The notes below the pieces were generated by a model, which ran no database searches, was not told where the DNA came from, and saw nothing but the letters and a program-made list of their open reading frames with translations. The position numbers and the translations under genes are program-made. This document shows, piece after piece, positions 1-8,027 of a stretch of 64,000 nt of DNA. Source of the DNA: Bacteroidetes bacterium HGW-Bacteroidetes-1 (GTDB lineage Bacteria; Bacteroidota; Bacteroidia; Bacteroidales; F082). Within the stretch, counting starts at the first letter, position 1. Each line of letters opens with the position of its first letter. The stretch spans positions 62,001 to 126,000 of the forward strand of contig PHDU01000002.1 of assembly GCA_002842755.1 (NCBI GenBank), given 5' to 3'.

Positions 1-409
1 AGGCATCAACATCCTGATTTGTATTTTTACTTTTATTGTTGATTACTTTTTTTAGTAGAATATCTGCCGGGTTTTCGCCTGCAACAATTACTACTTCTTC
101 AAGGTTAATATTATCGGATGCCAATACGAAGTTTATTTCCTGAAAACGAAACAATTTAATGGCTTGTGTTTGTCTTTTATAGCCAATAAAAGTTGCAGCT
201 ACCGAATCTGATTTTATTTTAGTTTCAAAATAATAGACCCCTTCAAAATCAGTGGTGGTGCCCACATTGGTTCCAACAAGGAAAACATTCACAAAAGGTA
301 ATGGTTCACCAGTAGTTTCATCTGTTACTTTTCCCCTTATTTTGGTAATCTGACCAAACACAACAAGATTGGTAACAAAAAATATGAGCATTAAAATCAA
401 CCTTTTCAT
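1..409 (-). CDS. Carboxypeptidase-like regulatory (CarboxypepD_reg) domain outer-membrane protein, N-terminal part only (runs off left edge)
   Basis: Reverse-strand reading from ATG at 409: MKRLILMLIFFVTNLVVFGQITKIRGKVTDETTGEPLPFVNVFLVGTNVGTTTDFEGVYYFET...; signal peptide plus typical 'KGKVTDETTGEPLPFVNVFLVGT' module; no stop inside the window. Confidence 0.75.
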   Translation of the reverse strand, partial: MKRLILMLIFFVTNLVVFGQITKIRGKVTDETTGEPLPFVNVFLVGTNVGTTTDFEGVYYFETKIKSDSVAATFIGYKRQTQAIKLFRFQEINFVLASDNINLEEVVIVAGENPADILLKKVINNKSKNTNQDVDA

Positions 410-460
410 ACTACAAAAAAGATCGCTATTACAAAAATTGCATTCAAAACATAGGAAGTA

Positions 461-808
461 TTAATTATCCGAGACGAGTTCGTCCCAAAACTCCAATGCT
501 CTGCGCGTGTGAGGTATAACAATCGTTCCCCCAACAAGATTTGCCACACCAAATATTTCCATAATTTCATCGGTTGTAACATCCAATTCATAGCATTTTT
601 GGAGATGATAATAAATACAGTCATCACATTTCAGAACCATCGAAGCTACCAAACCAAGCATTTCCTTGGTTCGCGCATCCAAAACTCCCGGTTCATATGT
701 CAGGGTATCAAGACTATATATGCGTTTCATTATTTTATTATTCGGCGCAGCCATCATTCTGTCGTTCATTCGCTTGCGAAAACTATTGAAAGCCTCTATT
801 TTACTCAT
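461..808 (-). CDS. Carboxymuconolactone decarboxylase / AhpD-like family protein
   Basis: 115 aa ORF with DARTKEMLGLVASMVLKCDDCIYYHLQKCYELDVTTDEIMEIFGVA, CxxC within AhpD-like fold signature. Confidence 0.85.
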   Translation of the reverse strand: MSKIEAFNSFRKRMNDRMMAAPNNKIMKRIYSLDTLTYEPGVLDARTKEMLGLVASMVLKCDDCIYYHLQKCYELDVTTDEIMEIFGVANLVGGTIVIPHTRRALEFWDELVSDN

Positions 809-857
809 TGTAATTTGTTGTTCTGTTAAGTAATTAGTTTTTGGATTTTCATGGTTT

Positions 858-1823
858 TTAAAGAATCCCCTCTCTTAAAATGTCATGTAAATGGATAACA
901 CCTTTATAAAACCCTTCTTGCATTACAGGAAGCTGCGTAATATTATGCTGCCTCATAATGCTTAGTGCATCAACTACAAGTTCAGTGGATTCAATACATT
1001 TTGGTGTTTTTGTCATGATATCCATCGCTTTCACAAGATCGATACGTGTATTCTCCATCAACATTCTCCGTAAGTCACCGTCAGTAATAATACCGATTAG
1101 TTTTGTGCCATCCAGTACTGCTGTAGCTCCAAGGCGCTTTGTTGAAATTTCGACAATCACCTTTCTCAAATCGTCAAAAGGCTGAACAGCAGGTTTGTCA
1201 TTTTTTTGATAAACATCATCCACGCGCAAGTACAATTGCTTTCCAAGCGCTCCACCAGGATGAAATCGTGCAAAATCAGCAGCCGAAAAACCTCTGCATT
1301 CTAAAAGGCTTACGGCCAGTGCATCACCCATTACCAGCTGTGCAGTTGTACTAGCTGTAGGCGCAAGATTATTTGGACAAGCCTCTTTTGGAACTGATAC
1401 ATCCAATACAAAATCGGTTTGTTGGGCAAGATAAGAATTAACATTACCCACAATTGCAATCATTCTATTACCCCTGGATTTCAAAAGTGGCATGAGCAAC
1501 TTTATTTCCGGCGTTTCACCACTTTTCGACAATAATATAATGATGTCCTCCGGGCGAATTATTCCAAGATCACCATGAATGGCATCAGCGGCATGCATAA
1601 AAACGGCCGTAGTACCTGTAGAATTGAGCGTTGCAACAATCTTTTGAGCAATTATGGCGCTCTTACCAATCCCACTTACTATTACGCTTCCTTTCCCTAG
1701 GTAGATTAACTGTACAACCTGCGCAAATGTCTCGTTGATAGAATTCCCAAGACCAGCAATTGCATCACGTTCGTTTTCAACTACTTGTTTGCCAATATGT
1801 TTTATTTCTTCGTTGGTTTTCAA
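858..1823 (-). CDS. kdsD: KpsF/GutQ family arabinose-5-phosphate isomerase (SIS + tandem CBS domains)
   Basis: VSGIGKSAIIAQKIVATLNSTGTTAVFMHAADAIHGDLG SIS motif, C-terminal CBS pair; divergent to recQ. Confidence 0.92.
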   Translation of the reverse strand: MKTNEEIKHIGKQVVENERDAIAGLGNSINETFAQVVQLIYLGKGSVIVSGIGKSAIIAQKIVATLNSTGTTAVFMHAADAIHGDLGIIRPEDIIILLSKSGETPEIKLLMPLLKSRGNRMIAIVGNVNSYLAQQTDFVLDVSVPKEACPNNLAPTASTTAQLVMGDALAVSLLECRGFSAADFARFHPGGALGKQLYLRVDDVYQKNDKPAVQPFDDLRKVIVEISTKRLGATAVLDGTKLIGIITDGDLRRMLMENTRIDLVKAMDIMTKTPKCIESTELVVDALSIMRQHNITQLPVMQEGFYKGVIHLHDILREGIL

Positions 1824-2297
1824 TCCGTCTATTAAAGTTAATCCGATTTAATTTTTAGATACCATCCATTACCATGCAAAAACAAAAGTAATAAAATATA
1901 CACTCAGGAAAAGTTGACATGAAGGTATTGAAAGCAAACAATTCTGAAAACATGCTTGAAGCAGAGAAAATTTTTGAGCTCACATTCATATCATCTAACC
2001 TGAATCATTTTTAAACAGTTTAATTTTATCAATGTTTATGATTGAAGAAAAATGTTTAACGAAAAATTTTTAAAGAAATTTTACGCATTTTATCAGTTTC
2101 AACCAATCACAACCGTTCCCATTCTCGCATTAATAGCATTGCAAAACGGAACATAAGATATATTTAAGGTCAATTAAGATATATATTTTTCATATACCAT
2201 TAATAACCAGTTATATAAAAACATTTTTACATAATTTATTCCCAACTCATTAATTTTTTTTAAATAAAAATGTTGAGTGTAAGAATCTTTTATTGCT

Positions 2298-2305
2298 TAT
2301 ATTTG
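2298..2305 (+). promoter_or_regulatory. Putative Bacteroidetes -7 element (TATATTTG) upstream of recQ
   Basis: Matches TAnnTTTG; a TTG at 2273-2275 could be the -33 element (22 nt spacing, not ideal). Confidence 0.35.
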
Positions 2306-2407
2306 TGTTATATGTCGGGGGCGGATGTAATGATTGTTGAAAGATTGCGTTACACGAGCAAAGGAATCCGGCAATTAATATAGTTACACTAATTTTAGAA
2401 AAAGAGA

Positions 2408-4612
2408 ATGCCCAGGAAGGATGATTATGGTCTGCACGAGTTGCTGAAGAAAATATTTGGTTTTGATCAGTTCAAAGGAAATCAAGAATCTATTATAAAA
2501 AGTGTTCTGGATAATAATGATACTTTTGTTGTGATGCCAACAGGTGGTGGCAAATCATTATGTTATCAATTACCGGCTCTGATGAATGAGGGTACTGCTA
2601 TTGTAGTTTCGCCCTTGATCGCATTAATGAAGAATCAGGTTGATGCTATACGTAATTTTGGAACCGACTTTGGTATAGCACATGTAATGAACTCTTCTTT
2701 ATCACGCGCAGAATTGACACAAGTGCGTGAAGATCTTATTGCAAAGAAAACAAAACTACTTTATGTAGCACCTGAATCGCTCACAAAAGATGAAACTGTT
2801 GAATTCCTTAAATCCTTAAAGATTTCATTTTTCGCCATTGATGAAGCACATTGTATTTCGGAATGGGGTCATGATTTCAGACCTGAATACAGGCGATTAC
2901 GCCCAATAATGGATGCTATCGATAAAAAGCTTCCCGTGATTGCGCTTACTGCAACTGCTACAGTTAAAGTTCAGCAGGATATTCTTAAGAACCTTGAAAT
3001 CCCCAATGCAAAAATCTTTAAATCCTCGTTTGACAGACCAAACCTATATTATGAGGTAAGGCCAAAAACAAGCGATGTGAGTAAAGACATTATTAAATAC
3101 ATCAAGAATAACCCGGGAAAATCGGGTATTGTTTACTGCCTTAGCCGTAAAAAGGTTGAAGAAATTGCAGAGACTCTGGTCGTAAACGGAATCCGTGCAC
3201 TACCTTATCATGCTGGCCTTGACGGTGCAACCCGTAGAATGAATCAGGATAAGTTTCTGATGGAAGAAGTTGAGGTAATTGTTGCTACCATAGCATTTGG
3301 CATGGGAATAGACAAACCTGATATCCGCTTCGTCATTCACCATGATATGCCCAAAAGTCTGGAAGGTTATTATCAGGAAACCGGAAGATCAGGCCGTGAT
3401 GACGGTGAGGGAAATTGCATTGCTTTCTACAATTATGAGGATATTCAGAAGTTGGAAAAGTTCATGAAAGACAAGCACGTTGCTGAACAGGAAATAGCCA
3501 AAGAGCTACTCAACGAAACGGTTACTTATGCTGAATCCTCAATTTGCAGACACAAGCTTTTGTTACATTATTTTGGAGAAGTATATGAAAAAGACAATTG
3601 TGGAGCCTGCGACAACTGTCTAAATCCTAAAGTGAAATTCGATGGTCAGGAGGAAGTGAAACTTGTTCTTGAATCCATATTGAGTGTAAAACAACTTTTT
3701 AAAGCAAAGCATATCAGCGAATTGCTTGCAGGTAAAAAAACCGGCGATATCAAGAATGCCAAGCACGATACCAATGAATTTTTTGGAGCAGGCGAAGATG
3801 AGGATGAAAAATTCTGGAATGCCGTTATTCGACAGGCCTTGATTCAAAGACTTATAGCAAAAGACATCGAAAACTATGGTATTTTAAAGGTAACCAAGGA
3901 AGGCAAAGATTTCATCAAAAACCCACACTCAATCATGCTCGCTAAAGATCATGATTATGAGAATCCTGACGATGATGATTTCGAAAACGCAAAAGCAACA
4001 GGCCCAAAAGGTAGCGGAACTGACACCCAACTTTTTAGCATGTTGAAAGATTTGCGTAAAGCACTCTCTAAAAAAGAAAACCTTCCCCCCTTTGTCATCT
4101 TCCAGGACCCCTCTCTCGAAGATATGGCCATTCAATATCCCATTAAACAGGAGGAACTAACCCAGATTGTTGGTGTTGGAACAGGTAAAGCTTTGAAATA
4201 TGGGGAACCTTTTCTGAAGTTGATTCGGCAATATGTTGAAGAAAACGATATCATTCGTCCCAATGATATGGTTGTAAAATCAGTTGTGAATAAATCAGGA
4301 TTAAAAGTTTACATTATTCAAAATATCGACAGGAAAATACCACTCGAAGATCTTGCAAATGCAAAAAATCTTTCGTTTGATGAACTTCTGACTGAAATTG
4401 AAAGTATTGTAGCAAGCGGAACTCGTATTGATATTGGATACTATATTGAAGAGTTTGTTGATGAATATCATCAGGAAGACATTTATGAATATTTCAACGA
4501 AGCAGATAGCGACTCCGTTGAAGACGCACTTAAAACTTTAGGAGAGTCAGAATATACTGAAGAAGAAATAAGGTTGATGCGTATCAAATTTATGTCGGAG
4601 ATTGGAAACTAG
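2408..4612 (+). CDS. recQ: ATP-dependent DNA helicase RecQ
   Basis: FVVMPTGGGKSLCYQLPAL (Walker A), AIDEAHCISEWGHDFRPEYRRL (DEAH), QETGRSGRDDGEG, zinc-binding CRHKLLLHYFGE...CGACDNC. Confidence 0.97.
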   Translation: MPRKDDYGLHELLKKIFGFDQFKGNQESIIKSVLDNNDTFVVMPTGGGKSLCYQLPALMNEGTAIVVSPLIALMKNQVDAIRNFGTDFGIAHVMNSSLSRAELTQVREDLIAKKTKLLYVAPESLTKDETVEFLKSLKISFFAIDEAHCISEWGHDFRPEYRRLRPIMDAIDKKLPVIALTATATVKVQQDILKNLEIPNAKIFKSSFDRPNLYYEVRPKTSDVSKDIIKYIKNNPGKSGIVYCLSRKKVEEIAETLVVNGIRALPYHAGLDGATRRMNQDKFLMEEVEVIVATIAFGMGIDKPDIRFVIHHDMPKSLEGYYQETGRSGRDDGEGNCIAFYNYEDIQKLEKFMKDKHVAEQEIAKELLNETVTYAESSICRHKLLLHYFGEVYEKDNCGACDNCLNPKVKFDGQEEVKLVLESILSVKQLFKAKHISELLAGKKTGDIKNAKHDTNEFFGAGEDEDEKFWNAVIRQALIQRLIAKDIENYGILKVTKEGKDFIKNPHSIMLAKDHDYENPDDDDFENAKATGPKGSGTDTQLFSMLKDLRKALSKKENLPPFVIFQDPSLEDMAIQYPIKQEELTQIVGVGTGKALKYGEPFLKLIRQYVEENDIIRPNDMVVKSVVNKSGLKVYIIQNIDRKIPLEDLANAKNLSFDELLTEIESIVASGTRIDIGYYIEEFVDEYHQEDIYEYFNEADSDSVEDALKTLGESEYTEEEIRLMRIKFMSEIGN

Positions 4613-4700
4613 AACCCTCTGCCGGTGATAGAATTATCTCTATGCTTAATTTTTATCAAATAATTTGAAAGTTCAATTAGCATTTGAAGATGTAAAAACC

Positions 4701-5111
4701 ATGAATAAGCATTTTAAAAGTACTGTTTTATTTTTTTCTAGAATAGGTTTTAGAATGCTAATTGTTCTGTTTTTTACAGCAGCGGCGAGTACGATTTTTT
4801 CATGTGCCAGAAACAAAACAGAATTTCCAGAACCTGATCTATTGCTTTCGGAAGAGCAAATGATTGATGTTATTCAGGACGTACACCTTGCAGAGGCTAC
4901 CTTGAATTTCAAGCGAAATATCGGTCAGGTTTTTGACAGGAATAAAACCATTTACTTCGACAGAATTTTTGTTGAACACGGCTTAACACCAGAAATCTTT
5001 GAGAAAAACCTGCTTTATTATAACCAGAAACCTGAGGTGATGGAAAAAATTTACGAAGAAGTAATTGCCAGACTTTTAGTTCAACAAGGGGAGATAACTG
5101 TTGAAAATTAA
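4701..5111 (+). CDS. DUF4296-like lipoprotein/hypothetical protein
   Basis: LLSEEQMIDVIQDVHLAEATLNFKRN...; ORF track starts at 4665 but ATG at 4701 (MNKHFKSTVLFF) gives the better signal sequence. Confidence 0.65.
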   Translation: MNKHFKSTVLFFSRIGFRMLIVLFFTAAASTIFSCARNKTEFPEPDLLLSEEQMIDVIQDVHLAEATLNFKRNIGQVFDRNKTIYFDRIFVEHGLTPEIFEKNLLYYNQKPEVMEKIYEEVIARLLVQQGEITVEN

Positions 5112-5116
5112 ATGGA

Positions 5117-5524
5117 CTAGCGCGTGTATATAGCAAATCTTTTTTCTGTCGATCCTCCAACAATCAGAGAATAGTCAAAATCGATTCTTGAAGAGTTTTT
5201 ATAAATGCCAGTACCTGAGACCGTCCAATTACTTCCAATTATCTGAGAAGTTACATTCAGGGTTTTGCCTACAACTAGCGCAGTTGCTGAAGAACCTGAA
5301 CCAGCAAAATTTTTTAATAAAACTTCGGTTGAATTTGAAGGGTTCCTTTGAATTACTACCTCATAATTCAGTTTCGTTTCATTATCACTTACTGACCAAG
5401 TGCCAAGGAATATAGCTGAGGGATCATTTTCATCAGGTATAATATCATCATCTAAAGCACAACTATTAAAAGATAATGAAATAATAACTAATAAGATAAC
5501 GACAAAATACTTTTTTCTTTTCAT
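5117..5524 (-). CDS. Hypothetical lipoprotein
   Basis: MKRKKYFVVILLVIISLSFNSCALDDD lipobox; 20 bp downstream of the T9SS thioredoxin gene, same strand. Confidence 0.7.
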   Translation of the reverse strand: MKRKKYFVVILLVIISLSFNSCALDDDIIPDENDPSAIFLGTWSVSDNETKLNYEVVIQRNPSNSTEVLLKNFAGSGSSATALVVGKTLNVTSQIIGSNWTVSGTGIYKNSSRIDFDYSLIVGGSTEKRFAIYTR

Positions 5525-5544
5525 TAAAACATTTGTTAAACCAA

Positions 5545-6339
5545 CTAATTGTTCCGAACTGCCAACTTTCTGATGACCATGCTCGAACCAATTGTTAATT
5601 CAACAAAATACATGCCATTCGGTAAAAACCCGGTTTCTATTTCAGGATTATTGATCCCTTTTTCCAAAATAACATTTTCAAACGGAATTGCTATTAATCG
5701 GCCACTCATTTCTTTCAGTTTGATTGTAATCAACTCTTGCTGGTCGAGTTCAAGGGACAATGTTATTCTGCTCGTTGCAGGATTAGGATAGATTTGAATA
5801 TCGTTATTTGAAAATGAGTTTTCTTTTTGACCAACAAGTAAGCCTCCTGCATTTATCACAGCTTCAATAATATTTTCTGCGGAAGGTTCCCAAATAAACT
5901 GTTCAGCGATGGCATGGTCAGGTTTAATGACAATTACAGTTGGGTAGGCTGCTACCAAATAAGAATCAAAAACTTTATTTCCACCCCCATCAAGTCCACT
6001 TGCACTTGGTAAGCTGATGTTGAACAACGAGTCAAAAAACCTCACATCTTCATTTGTTCCATTGTAATTAACACCCAGAAAAAAAACATTGCCTTGATTG
6101 AATCCAAAGTTTTCATAAGCTATCTGGAAATCATAAGCAAAGGTCTGACAAGGCCCACAAGAAGTTGAAAAGAAATCAACCACAACGATTTTATTTTGAT
6201 CAAGTATAGGAAATAAGTCAATTACTTCCCCATCAAGTGTCTTTACATTAAAATCAATAGCTGATGTCAAGGGAGTTTGAGCACCTGCATTGGTAAAAAA
6301 CAGAATAGTAAACAGGAAAGAGTATAGATAGTTTTTCAT
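5545..6339 (-). CDS. Secreted thioredoxin/redoxin-domain protein with T9SS type A sorting tail
   Basis: VVVDFFSTSCGPCQTFAYDFQ (CxxC) and C-terminal IQIYPNPATSRITLSLELDQ...NGMYFVELTIGSSMVIRKLAV. Confidence 0.88.
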   Translation of the reverse strand: MKNYLYSFLFTILFFTNAGAQTPLTSAIDFNVKTLDGEVIDLFPILDQNKIVVVDFFSTSCGPCQTFAYDFQIAYENFGFNQGNVFFLGVNYNGTNEDVRFFDSLFNISLPSASGLDGGGNKVFDSYLVAAYPTVIVIKPDHAIAEQFIWEPSAENIIEAVINAGGLLVGQKENSFSNNDIQIYPNPATSRITLSLELDQQELITIKLKEMSGRLIAIPFENVILEKGINNPEIETGFLPNGMYFVELTIGSSMVIRKLAVRNN

Positions 6340-6370
6340 TTGAAGGTCAATTTTGATTGTGAATTTTTCA

Positions 6371-6400
6371 CAAAAGTAACCAAGATCATCAAAAAGTCAA
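6371..6400 (-). promoter_or_regulatory. Putative Bacteroidetes promoter of the thioredoxin/lipoprotein pair
   Basis: Reverse strand: TTG (6400-6398), 19 nt, TACTTTTG (6378-6371), matching TTG-n19-TAnnTTTG, about 32 nt upstream of the start codon. Confidence 0.55.
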
Positions 6401-6415
6401 GTTTTTTGTAAAAAA

Positions 6416-7255
6416 TCAATTGGATATTAAAGCTTTCACCTTATCAGCCAAACGACTGGCGCCAATTCTGAACAAACGATTATTAAGCCATTCGTCACCA
6501 ACAATATTTTTTACCAGTTTATAGTACAAGAGTGCTGATTCAGGGTCTGCAATTCCTCCGGCAGGTTTCAGACCTGCTTTTTTACCTGTTTTTTGATAAA
6601 ACTCATGAATTGTATCCAGCATTACCACAACTGCATCAGGAGTAGCAGCAGGATTAATCTTTCCGGTAGAAGTTTTCAGAAAATCTGCTCCGGCTAAAAG
6701 TGCGATTTCAGAAGCTTTGCGAATCAATTCTACCGATTTGAGTTCTCCTGTTTCAAGAATCACTTTTAAATGCGCATTACCACAAACCTCTTTAACTGCC
6801 TTTATCTCATTAAAAACTAAATCAAAATCACGCGCTATCATGCTGCCTCTCGATATCACCATATCAATTTCATCAGCGCCTTCAGATACTGCCCAACGAA
6901 CTTCAGCTAACTTAAGCTCTAACGGAATTTGCCCTGAAGGAAATGAACATGCAACAGTAGCAACCTGCAAAACTGAACCATTCAAGTGAGTTTTGGATTG
7001 CCTTACAAAAGGCATGTAAACACAAACTGCGGCAACTGCTGTACCATCTCCAACATTCTTGTAATCCAATGCCTTTTGGCATAATAATTCTATACTTTCA
7101 TTATTATCCGTAGCCTCAAGGGATGTGAGATCGATACAGTTGAAAATGGTTCGATAAGCATCCAGCACCTCTGTTTCATTTAGGATGACATTATCAATCC
7201 ATTGAATTTGATGACGTAAGTCATCTGCTGTTTTTGTATAGGATGAAAAATTCAT
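6416..7255 (-). CDS. deoC: Deoxyribose-phosphate aldolase
   Basis: IDMVISRG..., VILETGEL, ADFLKTSTGK (Schiff-base Lys), GLKPAGGI. Confidence 0.95.
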   Translation of the reverse strand: MNFSSYTKTADDLRHQIQWIDNVILNETEVLDAYRTIFNCIDLTSLEATDNNESIELLCQKALDYKNVGDGTAVAAVCVYMPFVRQSKTHLNGSVLQVATVACSFPSGQIPLELKLAEVRWAVSEGADEIDMVISRGSMIARDFDLVFNEIKAVKEVCGNAHLKVILETGELKSVELIRKASEIALLAGADFLKTSTGKINPAATPDAVVVMLDTIHEFYQKTGKKAGLKPAGGIADPESALLYYKLVKNIVGDEWLNNRLFRIGASRLADKVKALISN

Positions 7256-7268
7256 TGTTCGTTTTTTA

Positions 7269-7298
7269 CAAAGGTATCAAATTACAAAACGAATTCAA
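7269..7298 (-). promoter_or_regulatory. Putative Bacteroidetes promoter of deoC
   Basis: Reverse strand: TTG (7298-7296), 19 nt, TACCTTTG (7276-7269), just upstream of the deoC ATG. Confidence 0.55.
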
Positions 7299-7489
7299 TT
7301 ATTTTACAACTCTACATAAATGTAATCCAATCTCCATATACGGAGAGTGTTTTCAAACATACGAAACAAAAAATGTTAGCCCGGGTTTTATAAAATATTT
7401 TATATTATTAATTATCAAAGATTTATAAAATAATTTATTTGGTTTTATTGATTTGGCATAAAGATTGACTTACAAAGGAGAAATAATAA

Positions 7490-7639
7490 ATGATGTTTTC
7501 CTTGAAACTAAAATCTTCTGAAAAAATTGAAAAGTATCACAAGTATTTTAAATGCTCCAGATGTGGTTACATATCTGTTGTAAAAGATGGTCTGTGTCCG
7601 ATTTGTTCAAAAGATGGTTTTAAATTAAAGTTGAAATAG
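7490..7639 (+). CDS. Small zinc-ribbon protein (49 aa), not in the supplied ORF track
   Basis: AAGGAG 5' of ATG; MMFSLKLKSSEKIEKYHKYFKCSRCGYISVVKDGLCPICSKDGFKLKLK*, two CxxC knuckles. Confidence 0.6.
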   Translation: MMFSLKLKSSEKIEKYHKYFKCSRCGYISVVKDGLCPICSKDGFKLKLK

Positions 7640-7647
7640 ATTCTTCT

Positions 7648-7833
7648 ATGAAAATTAATGAACTCTACAATCAAAAAGACATCAACAATGAAGGCCTTGT
7701 TGAGTATCCCGTGAGAGATATTAAAGCCAAGGTTTATATAAATGGAACTAAGGTATTTTTTTTCGAGCTTGTTAACAACCAACAATGCTATCGTTTGTAT
7801 TCCATCATCAACAAACGATCCCTTTTTCTTTAA
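7648..7833 (+). CDS. Hypothetical small protein (61 aa), possibly co-transcribed with the zinc-ribbon ORF
   Basis: MKINELYNQKDINNEGLVEYPVRDIKAKVYINGTKVFFF...; 8 bp after the previous stop and before a strong terminator; no recognised domain. Confidence 0.35.
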   Translation: MKINELYNQKDINNEGLVEYPVRDIKAKVYINGTKVFFFELVNNQQCYRLYSIINKRSLFL

Positions 7834-7880
7834 CTTCCCTTCCCCCCGCCCCGGGGAAATTATGCAGCAGCCCGCAAAAA

Positions 7881-7916
7881 AAACCTCGCAACAGCCCTGT
7901 TGCGAGGTTTTTGTTT
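7881..7916 (+). terminator. Rho-independent terminator
   Basis: Perfect stem AAACCTCGCAACA-gccc-TGTTGCGAGGTTT followed by TTGTTTT. Confidence 0.9.
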
Positions 7917-8027
7917 TAATAAACTGTTCCAGCAAATTTCAAATTGAACCTACTAAACATTAAAAATCTTTTAAAGTCTTTTAGTAGTTCTCGAAACAAA
8001 ATAAAACAACCTTAGAAAAAATTTGAT

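Noticed and set aside
1824-2407. Possible ncRNA or riboswitch in the kdsD-recQ intergenic region
   Set aside because: Very AT-rich with short repeats (AAGATATAT) but no stable conserved-looking structure visible
7567-7963. ORFs 7567-7935 (-) and 7742-7963 (+) as coding genes
   Set aside because: Both read straight through the perfect terminator hairpin at 7881-7910 and the minus ORF is antisense to the zinc-ribbon gene
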